A stretch of 64,000 bases of DNA from Lepus europaeus (Eukaryota; Chordata; Mammalia; Lagomorpha; Leporidae): contig NC_084831.1 in assembly GCF_033115175.1 (NCBI RefSeq), forward strand, positions 15,477,138-15,541,137, written 5' to 3'. The position numbers and the translations under genes are program-made. This document shows positions 24,395 through 36,030 of this stretch, in pieces (position 1 is the stretch's first letter; each line of letters opens with the position of its first letter). The notes below the pieces were generated by a model, which was not told the origin of the DNA, ran no database searches, and saw only the letters and a list, made by a program, of their open reading frames with translations.

Positions 24395-24618
24395 TGGATT
24401 GGACTGCTTTCTGCTAGTGCAGATCCTGGGGGGCTGCACTAATGGCTCCAAAAATTGGGTCCCTGCCACCCCCACGGGAGACCTGGCTTGTGTTTTCCCA
24501 GCCCTGTTAGCCCAGCCCTGGCCGTTGCAGGCATCTGTGAAGTGAACCAGCAGATGAGAGCACTCGGTGTCTAAAATAAATAAATAAGAATTCTTAGAAA
24601 GAAAAAAAAAAAAAAAAA
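24395..24618 (+). repeat. C-SINE, 5'-truncated, old
   Basis: Body from about TTTCTGCTAGTGCAGATCC to AAAATAAATAAATAAG and a poly-A run. A second C-SINE follows directly. Confidence 0.75.
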
Positions 24619-24621
24619 GCC

Positions 24622-24950
24622 AGAAGCCTGTGTTGTGGCGCAGCTTTGGGTTAGGCCATAGCTTGCAACGCCGGTATCCCAAACCAGAGTGCTGGTTCGA
24701 GAACGGGCTGCTCCAATTCCAATTCAGCTTCCTGCTGCTGTGCGGGGGGGGGGGGGGGGGGGAGACACAGCGGACAGTGGCTCAAGTACTCGGGCCCCTG
24801 CCGCCCATGTGGGAGACCAGGATGGAGTTCCTGGTTCCTGGCTTCAGCCTGGCCGGGTTTTGGATGTTGTGGCCATTTGGGGCGTGACCCAAAGGATGGA
24901 AGAGCTCTACCCTTTCACTCACCTGCCTTTCAGATAAATACATCTTTACT
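24622..24950 (+). repeat. C-SINE carrying an internal poly-G run
   Basis: Older-type head (CCTGTGTTGTGGCGCAGC) with the body interrupted by a 19-G homopolymer at 24,744-24,762; tail AGATAAATACATCTTTAC. Confidence 0.83.
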
Positions 24951-24976
24951 AATTAAACAAACAAGGCAGATGATAC

Positions 24977-25315
24977 TTTTTTTTTTTTTTTTTGACAGGC
25001 AGAGTGGATAGTGAGAGAGAGAGAGACAGAGAGAGAGGTCTTCCTTTTTGCCGTTGGTTCACCCTCCAATGGCCGCTGCGGCCGGCGCATCGTGCGATCC
25101 GAAGCCAGGAGCCAGGTGCTTCTCCTGGTCTCCCATGCAGGTGCAGGGCCCATTGACTTGGGACATCCTCCACTGCCTGCCTTCCCGGGCCATAGCAGAG
25201 AGCTGGCCTGGAAGAGGGGCAACCGGGAGAGAATCCGGCGCCTGGACCGGGACTAGAACCCGGTGTGCCGGTGCTGCAAGGCGGAGGATTAGCCTGTTAA
25301 GCCACGGCGCCGGCC
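24977..25315 (-). repeat. Young-subfamily C-SINE
   Basis: Poly-T, then GACAGGCAGAGTGGATAG, ending GCCACGGCGCCGGCC. The body has GGACCGGGACTAGAACCCGG. Near-consensus, so recent. Its tail has no AATAAA, unlike the older type. Confidence 0.93.
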
Positions 25316-25505
25316 GAGATTTTGACTTTTTTCTCAGACCTTCCTATTCCTCCCCACATCCCAGCCCAGACCGAGAGGGAGCAGGAATCTGGGGAGAGTA
25401 GGAACGCGCTGGAGTTTCTACGTCAGCCCAGGGCTCCGTCTGCACAGCAGTCAGATGGGGACCAGGAGCCTTACACCCCAGGGGCAGTTTTCATGACACG
25501 AGAGG

Positions 25506-25690
25506 GGCCAGCGCTGTGGCACAGCAGGTTAAGCTGCCGCCTGCGGCACTGGCATTCCTTACCAGCGCCAGTTCAAGTCCTGGCTCTCTGCTTCCATGCA
25601 GCTCCCTGCTCCCTGCCTGGGGAAGCAGCAGCAGATGGCCCGAGTGCTGGGGCCCCTGTCCGCATGTGGGAGACCCGGATGGACCACTCT
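25506..25690 (+). repeat. C-SINE, 3'-truncated
   Basis: Head GGGGCCAGCGCTGTGGCAC to GGGAGACCCGGATGGACC. The CT-rich 3' part is missing. Confidence 0.83.
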
Positions 25691-26559
25691 TGGAGCCAGG
25701 AAGACAGAAAGGTACCGGAACTGTGCCTGGCACACGGCAGGCCTCCCATAAAAGCCAGCACCACGTTTCTGTCTTGGGATGGTGCTTTCAGACCCTCCCT
25801 GACCCTGGGGAACAGGCCCACTTTCCACTGCTGCCGCTGTCCCGGTCCAGTGAGGCCGTGGGCTCGCCCAAGCCACAAAGAGGCAGAAACAGGATTCAAG
25901 GTCACACCGCCAACCCATCCTTCCCCTGCATCACGCCACCTCGAGCCCCACCCAACTGGAGCTGCAGCCCAGAGCAGAGCTGAGGACACAGCAGCCCCGC
26001 CCCTCTGCCCCGGCACCAGCTCATCGCTGGGTCAGCCAGGCCTCCAGGCACCGGCCCAGGCTCCCCGCAAAGGGCCACCGCCTCCCCTCCATCGCCTTAT
26101 AAAGCGGCCGGAGCTGCTCTTGTTCAAGTTGCATTTTAATTTTATTTGGAGTGGACTGGCTGGCCTCTCCCTGTAGCCCCGGCCGACCGCTTCACACATT
26201 CCTTATAGAGCAACATTACCTAATTTAACCATAGCCCCTGCTCTCTGGGGCTCTCAAAATAGCAGCTGCCAGGAGGGGAAAATGCCCTAATGTTATCAAA
26301 ATAAAACAGTTCTCCCGCCTCCCCCACTGTTGGTTGGCACCAGCCTCAGGACCCGGCCCAGGGAGGAACCCAGGCTGGCGGACGGCGGCGGGCCTGGGGT
26401 GACCAAGAGAACCCCGCTCCATGCTCCCCACCTTTGCACGCTCTTCATGGATCTCCCTGGGGTCTCCCCACACTCCCTTCTCCCCCCTAGATCTTCGGGA
26501 GCAGGCCCTGGCCTCCCCGGACTGGCAGTCAACTTACCCTTTCTCCCCATGAGAAAAAC

Positions 26560-26790
26560 GAGCTGGTAATATAGTAATTGCTACCATGCCCCAGGTATTA
26601 ATTACAAGCTGAATACGTCCCACACCTCGGCTGGCTGACACCTGCCAAGAAGGGATTAGCATTTCCTTCTTTCAGATAAAGAGGCAGGTACTCAGGAAAG
26701 TGAAATGACTCGCCCAAGGTCACACAGCCCAGCCCTGGCAGAGGTGGGGTTAGAAGCCAAGCCCAACTTCCCCACAGCCCTAATCATGGC
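26560..26790 (-). repeat. MIR
   Basis: GTACTCAGGAAAGTGAAATG, CTCGCCCAAGGTCACACAGC, GTGGGGTTAGAAGCCAAGCC: a well-kept reverse core. Confidence 0.8.
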
Positions 26791-27619
26791 ACTGCCTTAC
26801 ACCCGGGGCTCCTCACGGGGTCTGAGCCAGGGCCAGGACAGGCGTTGTTGTGCTAAGGGTCCACTCGCTTGGCGTGTGTTACAGGGGTGGCTCACATGGC
26901 TAACACCACACCCCAGGACCTTTGATTACGCCAGGGTTCACGGTTCATCTGCAGCCTGTGGACCCTAAGCCTGTACCCAGGACCCCAGGAGCCCAAGCTG
27001 CCTGTCAATCTTGGCTCCAAGCTTCCGTTCCCCCCCACCCCCCCGGCCCCAGAGCAGGGCTGCCACATTAAAGCAGGGAACACCCAGGCAGCTGACATAC
27101 CTCGGGTGCACCCGGTGGTTAAGGAGCTGGGAGGGCGGGCTCTCCAGCTGCCCAGAGTAATCATTAACCCGGACAGAGCCAGGGTGGGGAGCTAAGGCAG
27201 CAGCCGGGCCTGCAGACCCCTGGGGTCCACTCCTCCCCACCTGCTGCACCCTGGGGCCACCTTCCAGCCACTCAGCTGGGCTGGTGAGGCCTCTGGTACC
27301 GGAAACGGGTGGCCTGGACCAGCGGCCAGCTCAGGCAGCCCAGGAAGGCTCAACCCACATCACTAGGGCCCAGGCCCAGCAGGTGCCTGCAGGCATCTGC
27401 AGAGCTCTGGGCCCTCTGGCTCCTCCCCTGCCTCCTTGCCCCCTCCCATGAAGACCCCATGGTGAGGAGTGTGGGACAGGAGGGTGGCCCCTGGAGCGTG
27501 GAAGCCCTAGGTTTGTTCTGGCACCCGAGACCAAGAACCAGGGACAGTCTTGGAGGAGGAGAAAGAAACAACAAAATAGTTTCCGTTCCACATCCACTGC
27601 CTATTCCAGCTCCAGGCAA

Positions 27620-27775
27620 TTTCTAGGATCTTTAATCTCCCCCCCCCATCCCTACCTAACAGATGAGGCTCAGAGAGGTGAGCCCACCAGCCCAGGGTCG
27701 CATAGTACTAAGTGACAGAGCTAAGACAGGACTCAGGGCCGTGCCTCCTGCCCATGACACTGCTCTGAAGCACAA
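27620..27775 (-). repeat. MIR
   Basis: ACAGATGAGGCTCAGAGAGG, CCCAGGGTCGCATAGTACT, AAGTGACAGAGCTAAGACAG in reverse-core order. Confidence 0.8.
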
Positions 27776-28404
27776 CCTGCAGAGTTAAAGGGGGCAGAAT
27801 ACACCGGCACGGAAGCCAACAGCTGTCAAAAGGCTACAATCCGAAAGTTGTACTTTCGAAATTTATATTTATTAAATAAAAGTTTTCTATAAAAAAAGAA
27901 GAGGGAGCCTCTGGGGTTCTTTCTGTGTTGTGTGACTCCCATTAGCTTCTTAGCTGCAGGCCTAACTTTTCAAAACCAAAGTCTGGGCTTAGAAACCCCA
28001 ACAGTGAAAGCGCCGGGGAGAGGCAGGAGGGGACCCCTGCGTTGGAGAGGGACCCCCAACCTGAAGTGCCCCGCGGGGTGTTCCGCACCTGCAGGGCAAG
28101 CGGTGGGCTTTCTGGGAGACTGGAGGGGGCAGATGGGCCTCTGGAGAGTTGGAAGGTGGGAGGTGGGGACTAAGCCCCTCCCCCAGGAGGCCAGGGTCCC
28201 TCTGAGACCCAGAGAATTCCCTTCAATCGCTCAGGTGAAACCAAGGTGAGGCCCAGGCAGGCGGAAAGCTTTGATCTTATCACACATTCCGGCCCCAGCT
28301 GTCCCGTCCCCTCTCCCCCACCTCTGCCTCCTCCGGGGAGGTGGGAAACCAGGCCAGATTAACCCTTTCCTCCCAGCTCCTCAGGTCAAATCCAGGCTTG
28401 AGGA

Positions 28405-28586
28405 GAGGTTAGGATGCCAGCCTCCCACCTCACTGCGGCTGGGCTGGAGTCCTGCCTCCAGCATCCTGCTGATACAAACCCTGGGAGGCAGAGGCCATGG
28501 CATGAGTGACTGGGTTCCTGCAGCTTCCAGCCCTGGCCTTGGCAGGTGCCCACCCCCGTAAAAAAATAAAATTTGTTAAAACTCCA
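28405..28586 (+). repeat. C-SINE-like element, old
   Basis: GGATGCCAGCCTCCCACCTC, CTGGGAGGCAGAGGCCATGG, GTTCCTGCAGCTTCCAG, ending AAAAAAATAAAATTTG. Heavily diverged. Confidence 0.6.
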
Positions 28587-29325
28587 GGCTTGAGCTGATC
28601 ACGCCTTCCATATCCTCCCACCCTGTCACCAGGAAAGTGGGGGGAGCGGAGGCAATGAAAATGGGAGGAAGGCCGGAGCTCCAGCCCCGCTCCCCTCAAT
28701 GAACTCCCTCAGTACCACAGCACCCCAAATGTGGGCTCTGCGGGCAGCTTCCACGTCTCCTAAATTAAAATAACCAGGCTCAGTATAAATAGCCCTTGCT
28801 GCGTGTCCCAACCGTGAGCTCATCTGAGACTCAGAAGAAACCCAGCTTCTCACTCCACGCCTGTGGGGCTCTCTGGGGCCCCAGCCAGCCAGAGCTGAAT
28901 CTCCAAGCCCCTCTCCCCACAACCTAAAGAGACTTTAGTAAGCAAAGTCATTGAAGCCACCGGCACCAGCACCGGCATCGCAGGCATCGCAGGCAGTCTC
29001 CGCGGAGAGCCTGCTCCAGGCCCAGTCTCCTTCCCCTGCTCCACCTCTATCAGAGCCCGAGCTCCTTCCAGCCACCCTGCCTGCTGACACCCAGCACAGG
29101 GCAGGAATGATGGCTGAATGATGGGTGCATGGAGGAAGGGACCCCATTTTGCATCTGGGAAACATTAAGCTCAGGGACCTTGCGAGACTTGCCCTGGACA
29201 GCTCAGAATTTTGCGACTCCTACTCTAGTGCTCATCTGACAGTGGCCCTGGCTGTCAGCTCAGGGCCTGGTACCCCCCGGGGGGCACAGAGGTGAACATT
29301 GCAGGCAGCTGCAGGAGTGACTGAG

Positions 29326-29326
<1 letters not shown>

Positions 29327-29357
<31 letters not shown>
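29327..29357. repeat. Poly-G homopolymer, 31 bases
   Basis: Uninterrupted G run on the plus strand in HSPG2 intron 1. Length may be imprecise in the assembly. Confidence 0.85.
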
Positions 29358-30243
29358 CGGGACGGCTTCCAGAGGGGCTGAGGGCACAGGGAGCCATCTC
29401 CTTCATCCGCCTGCCTGGCCCAGGGCCTGGCGCTGGTGTGCTGGCGGCATCCTGATGGAGGACATGGCTTGGGTGCTGCCGTGGCTGCCAGCCTCGCCCT
29501 AGGCCAAGGAGCACCATGGAGTCTTGGCAGAAGTAAGTTCTTTTCCTCTGACTTGGTGCGTGGTCCAAGGGCAAGAGAAGCCCATTTTGCAGACAGGAAA
29601 AGCGAGGCCCAGGGAAGAGGGCTGGTGATTGGCTGGTGCAGGCCTGGCCCTCTTGCCTTCTGGTCAGAACAGGCAGAGAGCAGGGGGCTGGAGTGGATGT
29701 CACCTCAGCTATCTCGGGGACTTCCTCTCATTCTTTCCCCAGCTGTAACGACTCCAGCAGCAGGCAAGGGCCTTCCTGCTCTCGCACACCCAACAACAAC
29801 GTGGACAATGCGGGTGACTCCTGGACCCCTGCCCCTGCCTTCCTCCTCCATAGACAGACCCCCTCACTCTGTAAGATGCATTTCCTGCAGGAAGTCCTTC
29901 CAGGGTACGGGGGCCAGACGGAGCTTGTCCTTCCCGACAACCTGCTACTGTCTGGACTTCGAGTTGTGCTCCCGATTCTGCCACTCTCACAAGCCCCAAG
30001 GCAGAGCAGGGCCCAGGCTCCAGTGCCTTCCAGGAGCACTGGCCATGCTGGCTGCATCTCCCACCTCTCTCTGCCCCGGGCCGTGGATCCTGTATACGCC
30101 ACTAGCTGCACCTGGGAAATGGAGGCATCCTTCCAACGTCACCGCCACCAGAGAGCAGCTCAAACCCTCAGGCTGCCACACAGTGGGTCTGCAGGGAACT
30201 CAAGGAGGGCCGCACAGTAGGCCTTCAGGCAATGTGTGGTTAA

Positions 30244-30577
30244 TTTTTTTTTTTTTTTTGACAGGCAGAGTGGACAGTGTGAGAGAGAGAGACAGAGAGA
30301 AAGGTCTTCCTTTTGCTGTTGGTTCACCCTCCAATGGCCGCTGCGGCCAGCGCATCTCGCTGATCCGAAGCCAGGAGCCAGGTGCTTCTCCTGGTCTCCC
30401 ATGTGGGTGCAGGGCCCAAGCACTTGGGCCATCCTCCACTGCCTTCCCGGGCCACAGCAGAGAGCTGGCCTGGAAGAGGGGCAACCGGGACAGAATCCGG
30501 TGCCCCAACCGGGACTAGAACCCAGTGTGCCGGCGCTGCAAGGCGGAGGATTAGCCTGTTGAGCCACGGCGCCGGCC
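30244..30577 (-). repeat. Young-subfamily C-SINE with 9-bp target duplication
   Basis: Poly-T, GACAGGCAGAGTGGACAG, ending GCCACGGCGCCGGCC. AGGCAATGT occurs at 30,227-30,235 and 30,578-30,586. Confidence 0.95.
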
Positions 30578-31084
30578 AGGCAATGTTAACTGGATGAATG
30601 ACTAAATGGACAGATGGGTGGATGGAGTCCTGAATGCTGCACTGCTCAGAGGTGTTCAGGTGGCCCAGACCGGAACTTCTCTAGGGATTCTGGTCTCCAG
30701 CTGGGCTATCTATGGCTTCCTGTCTAGAATTCCACCCAGGCTCCCAGGACTTAGGCCGGGCTGGGGGGTGGGCACAGGCTAACTCAGTGAACTCCCATAC
30801 TGCAAAACCTGTAGGCCCCACAGGGGGCGTGGGACCTGACTGAGAAGGATCAGGCTCCCAGGGTCTCAGTGCCAGGGAGAGCCAAACCTGTCTCTCCAGG
30901 GATGCTATCCCTGCACTGAGGCGAGGGGCACCAGGTGTGAGCAGCAGGAGCTGGCGAGGCCTGGTAGCTGGAGGTAGCCCGGTCCCACCCTCTCCATGTG
31001 ACTGCTCTGCCTCTGCCCTCTCCCAGACCCCCCCCCACCCACACACACACACACTCACGAGGGGAAGGATGGCAACTTGGGAGT

Positions 31085-31202
31085 TGACACCCTGGCTGTA
31101 CTCCCAGCTCAGTCATGTGTCAAATGGACAGCTGCCAGCCATTCCCTTGCTCCGTGCCTCAGTTTCCCCCTCTGCAAAAAGGAAGATAACAATGCCAACC
31201 TC
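31085..31202 (+). repeat. MIR 5' part, split by a C-SINE
   Basis: TGCCTCAGTTTCCCCCTCTGC and GGAAGATAACAATGCCAACC. It continues at 31,551 after the SINE. Confidence 0.8.
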
Positions 31203-31216
31203 AAAAGACCGTTGTG

Positions 31217-31509
31217 GGGCGCTGGCATTGTGGTGTAGCAGATAAAGCCACCACCTACGATGCCAGCACCCCATATGGTTGTGGGTTCGTGTCCCAGTTG
31301 CTCCACTTCCAATCCAGCTCCCTGCTAATGGCTTGGGAAAGCAGCAGAGGATGGCTCAAGTGCTTGGGCCCCTGCCACCCATATGAGAGACCTAGAAGAA
31401 GCTCCTGGCTCCTGGCTTGGCCTGGCCTAGCCCTGGCTGTTGCAGCCATCTGGGGAGTGAGCCAGCAGACTGAAGATCTCTCTCTCTCTCTCTAGGTCTG
31501 ACTTTCAAA

Positions 31510-31536
<27 letters not shown>
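31217..31536 (+). repeat. C-SINE inserted in a MIR, 14-bp target duplication
   Basis: Flanked by AAAAGACC-G/A-TTGTG at 31,203-31,216 and 31,537-31,550 (one mismatch). Ends in a long A-run. Confidence 0.95.
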
Positions 31537-31540
<4 letters not shown>

Positions 31541-31550
31541 GACCATTGTG

Positions 31551-31640
31551 AAGATGCTATGGCGATAATGCCCAGAAAACACCCAGTACAGGGTTTGCCT
31601 CCCAGAGTGGCAGCTATGAGAGCTCAGTGAATGCTGGCTA
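31551..31640 (+). repeat. MIR 3' part
   Basis: Continues the MIR at 31,085-31,202: GAAGATGCTATGGCG, ACACCCAGTACAGGG, GTGAATGCTGGCTAATG. Confidence 0.65.
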
Positions 31641-32879
31641 ATGGCCTGGGTGACAGATGTCCTGGAGACAAGACCCTGCAGGTCCCAGGGCAAAGAGACG
31701 GGGTGTCCCCAGGAAACTCCTAGGTTCCTGCTCCTCTGCCCCAGGGTTGCAGGAAGGCAGACAGGAGAGGGAGAAGAGCTGCTCAAGTGGCAGAGGCCGC
31801 TGGGCTGTGCTTTCTGAGGCCTGCACCTCACTCCATCCAGCTCAGGGAGGGCTCCAAGGAGAGCATGATCCCAGTTCCCAACTATGCGAAAGCTGGAGCC
31901 GCCAAGCAAGCAAGGGATGAGTCAGCTGGGGGGCGGGGGCCAGAGTTGGCTCCTTATGGGAGAGCAGGGAACGGAGAGGTGGGGGCAGGGACCTGGAGGT
32001 GGACTGGGAAGGGGCCAGAGGCAGCTGGGAATTCCCAGCCCCACCCCGGGAGAAGCATCTGCGGGGTGACCCGAGGCTACCTCTGAAGTCCTCCCCTGTC
32101 CAGCCCCGTGCTGCCTCCCCTTCCCCTCAGCCTGGGATTGGAGGGAGGGGGGAGAGATGCCAAGCGCTTAAAAAGAAGAAACACCTGGATATGACCCCTT
32201 GGTTGGGGGGGGGCAAGTTTCTACCCTGAGACCCAAGCCCAAAGCGTGTGCAGGGCGGGGCGAGACACCCCGACTCTGCGTGTGTCTCTTTCTCCCCAGC
32301 CCTGCTCTTTCTCTGACAGCCCCCTGGGGCCAGAGCCCGAGCTAAGCTGCCCACGGACCCCAGCAAAGGAGGATGGGCTACACATGGCTGGGATGGGGGC
32401 CCAGGAGGGCCCCCCTGCCACTCCCCTTAATATGCACGAACATTCTTTCTGCACCCACGGGAGCCACTTGGCCACGCCTCCTGTTGCTCAGAGCCCACCA
32501 ACTACACACATCTGGGAAGGGGACAGCACGTCCACAGGCTCCAGCCTTTCCCAGGCCACACCCTGGGGTGTGCCCCCTCCCTCTCCCCCTCCAGGAAGGA
32601 GCCAGGAGGGTGGAAGGGTGGACTCTGTCCTGCAGCTGTGGCCTCAGTGGGGGAAGGGGGGCTAGTGACAGATCAGCCGCAGTTGCACCGGGGCTCTGGG
32701 CCTGGGATGGCGAGGCGGAGGGAAGGGGGCGCTCCCTTATACCACGGCCGTCCCTTCAACAGGCTCAGGGCAGGCCTGCGTCCACGGGGAAGGTGTTGCC
32801 AGGCGGGGCACAGGCAACATTGAATCAAACACCCACTGGCCGCACCCTGGGCAGGATCAAGACGGAGACAGTCGCCACC

Positions 32880-33005
32880 GACCGCTGGACACCCACTACA
32901 CTCCTGGCCATCTCATAACCTGAGGCTCAGAGAGGGGAAGCACCTTACCCAAGGTCACACAGCAAGCTGGGGCTAAGCCAAGACTCGAAGGCAGGGCCCT
33001 TGGAG
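32880..33005 (-). repeat. MIR
   Basis: ACCTGAGGCTCAGAGAGGGG, CCAAGGTCACACAGCAAGC, GCTAAGCCAAGACTCGAAGG. Confidence 0.83.
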
Positions 33006-33654
33006 GACACCCCTGCGCAGGGGAGGGACTCCGAGTCCCACGAGGATCTGGACAAGCCGAGGTGGCAGAGTGAGTACCTCGGCTTGACTCATGTCCTCTG
33101 GCCTCCGCAGAGGCTGGACAGGCAGCGCCCCTGAGGCCAAGGCCCAGAGGAAGCCCCCTGCCAGCTCTCAGTCAGGAGCCTGGGGCTTCCTGCTCTGCTG
33201 GCTTCCTCAAGGCCATTCGCTTACTCATTTGCCAGCGATCTGCCCAACACCAGGCAAGGGCAATGAGCCCTCCTGCAGCTTCTGTTCTGGGCGGGGAGGG
33301 GGCAGTAAATTCCAGAGAAACAGCGCAAATGCAATCGGTGTCTGGCTCGCAGCCGCACACCCCGCAAAGCCCCCTCCACGCACCCAGCCGCCCCAGCGTG
33401 GGAGGCAGCGTGACCTCACCCTCCCAGGCCCCCCTGTAGCACCTGCTTCTCTCATTTCCTCCCAAGCCCAGGTCCCTGGAGCTTCCCCTCTGCCAGTGGC
33501 AGTTCCATTCTGCTGGACGCAGACACCGGCGGCTGCGGGGCCTCCCCGCTCTGTCCCACCCCACCTCGGCCATCCAGTGCCGCCGGCCCTGCCTTCACGG
33601 CACACTCAGGATTCAAACACGAGCTCCCATCTGCTCTGGCCTGGGTTATGAACT

Positions 33655-34215
33655 TCCTGCCTGTGCCCTTGACCTGCCCCATCCCCGTTGCCACACGAGA
33701 GCAATCCTGTGCAACACCAGCACCTTCAGTGGCTTCTCCTCTCACTCAGAGGCAGAGCCGTGGCCCTTTCCAAGGCTGAGGCTTGGAAACCGCGTGCCTG
33801 CACCTGCCACACTCTCCCTCCCTCATGGGGTCCAGCTACAAGGGCCTCCTCGCTTTCCCACAAACACTGCAGGGCCTTTGCACTAGCTGCTCCCTGTGCC
33901 TGGGAGGCCCTCTCCCTCGGTATCAGCAGGGCTCGCTGGCTTCAGATCTCCTGCACCAATGGTATCTTATCAGGGTTTCTCCTGCCGACCCCACCCCTCA
34001 CTGCTCTCTAACCTCTTCCGAGCTTTATTTTCTCTTCGGAGTACTTCTCACCACCTGGCATACTTTATTTATGGTCCGTCTTCCTGTGCTGGCTGCAGTG
34101 CAAGTTCCAGAAGGAGAGGGAATGTGACTTTTTTTTTTTTTGTTCTCTGCTGTGACCTCAACACCTAGAGCAGGTCCTATGTTCCCTAAGTATTTGTTAA
34201 GTGAAGTTGAACACA
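33655..34215 (+). repeat. L2 LINE 3' end
   Basis: CAGGGCCTTTGCACTAGCTGC, CATACTTTATTTATGGTCCG, TGCAAGTTCCAGAAGGAGAGG, CACCTAGAGCAGGTCCTATG, TAAGTATTTGTTAAGTGAA. An A/T-rich insertion (poly-T) lies at 34,130-34,141. Confidence 0.8.
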
Positions 34216-34504
34216 CACCTGCAGGAGGCTTTGGTTACATCATTTGTTCACTCATTCATTCAACACACACGGCAAGCCTCTGTGCACCAGACACTCCTAA
34301 AATCCCGAGCACGGGGCAGCCGCCTCCATGACCTGGGGAAAGGGCTCCGGTGCCCAGGACATCTCGGGATGCTCTGCGGTCCCCGCGGCACAGACAGCGC
34401 AGAAGGATTCTGGTGGCAGCTGAGACACGGAGGCCCCACACTCCCAGGCCTCAAAGAGCCACCTTGTTTTCAGGGCTTTCATGACGGCGCCCCTCGCCCA
34501 GCCA

Positions 34505-34520
34505 CCCCCCCCCCCCCCCG
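34505..34520. repeat. Poly-C homopolymer
   Basis: 16 C residues in HSPG2 intron 1. Confidence 0.85.
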
Positions 34521-35624
34521 GCAGCCAAGAGCCACTCCCCTCTCAAGACCGCTATTGACACGGCCCCGACGGACGCCACCAGGCTGGGCAGCGAGGCTGG
34601 CGGCTCCCCACGAAGTGAGTTCCACGCATACTTCTGGGTTACAGTCAGCCAGCTCTGGGCACTGGGGCAGCGGGCCCCAGCCAGACCCAGGGAGCAGGAG
34701 GGGGTGGCAGGGCCAAAGAGGCCAAGGCCCAGGCCGGGGCAGCATTCCAGCAGGGCCGAGACCCTCAGCCTGGCCTCCCCTTCCCGGCAGGGGCAGGAAT
34801 GGGAGCCAGGAAGGCCAGGGTGGGCGGTCCTGGGAGGGCCAGAGGTCAAGCACGCCTTACGGAGGTGCTGGGCAGTGGGCTGTGTGGGCCCCTCCTCCTG
34901 CAGCTGGACCCCCTCACAGCTGGGACCTGAGTGGGAAAGGGGACAGCCAGGGAGAGCTGGGAGCCCCTCCCACATGCCTCAAGGGGTCTGCGCGTCCAGG
35001 ACTCACATCTGGGCCTCCAAGTGGCCTTTGTCACCCCAGGCCCTCCCACATCCAGGTGGTCCCTCCTGCCTTCTCTCCTGGGACGCTCACCCCAAGCCCC
35101 GAAGCCTCTGCAGATCCATCCTGAGCCTCTGGCCCTAAGAAACAGCCAGCAAGGCCTGCGAGGCTCCAAACAGGGTGACCAGCCCACAGGGCTCCCGTTC
35201 CCCACCAGCAGGCCCTCCCATCCCGCCCAGCGCAGGGCCTGGCCTGGCCCACTCACGCCCGGATTAATCCAACTGTCTGTAGAGTCTCAGGGAATATCTG
35301 ACGAGGAGATTAAGTAACAAACCTACAAATGATCAGCCAGAGGCTGGCTCCCAGGCTCCTGCCAGCACAGGCGCCCGGGGCCCCCGGGCACACCCATCCT
35401 GCATGTGTGTGCCTCCAGTCAGGCCCTGCTGCTCCCTGCTCTGGGGAGGTCTCTGGGCTCCTGGGACCACAGTGCCTGCTTTCTGGGACAAGGTGCACTG
35501 TCATCTACGGATGACCCACTATGAGAGGGAGAGCAGTGGGTGGGATCCCCGAGTTTGTGACTGTGTCAATCACGGGGCAAGTTCAAGTTCCACGGCTTCT
35601 CCGGGCCTCACTTTCCTCTGCTTT

Positions 35625-36030
35625 GCATCTACTGCTCACCACACTCAACACACAGATGCCTGAGCACTTGCTACTCCAGCAGCAAACACAAACAGGGGAG
35701 GCCCCGCTCCCAGGCAGCCGAAGTGGGGGAGCGAGGGGACGGATCAACACGTAAACACAGGTCTGACGGTGACAAGCGTAAGGAGACAGAGTGACAGGCA
35801 GACTAGCTGGGCTCTGAGACGGAAGACGCTCAGGGACAAGGCAGAGAAAGGGCACATACAAAGGTCCTAAGGTGGAAGTGTGGCTGACACGCTGGCGAAG
35901 CAAAGATTGGCCCGGCTGGAGGCGAGTGAGACGGCGGAACGCTGGCGGGCAGGAGGCGCGACCCGACGGGGAGTGGGGTGGCCACATGTCGCAGGGCCTG
36001 TGGGCTGAGTTAACTCAGGGGCTGGGACAT
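35625..36030 (-). repeat. L2 LINE fragment, reverse
   Basis: Reverse of L2: GCACTTGCTACTCCAGCAG, TAAACACAGGTCTGACGGTG, CACATACAAAGGTCCTAAGG, then CATGTCGCAGGGCCTGTGGG. Long but diverged. Confidence 0.65.

Noticed and set aside
25322..26176. 284-codon plus-strand open frame
   Set aside because: Crosses a C-SINE and has no recognisable domain.
29436..30518. 360-codon plus-strand open frame
   Set aside because: Its last part is a translated young C-SINE, and the rest has no protein-like conservation signs.
34201..35124. 307-codon plus-strand open frame
   Set aside because: Begins inside an L2 tail and continues in GC-rich intron; composition is noise-like.
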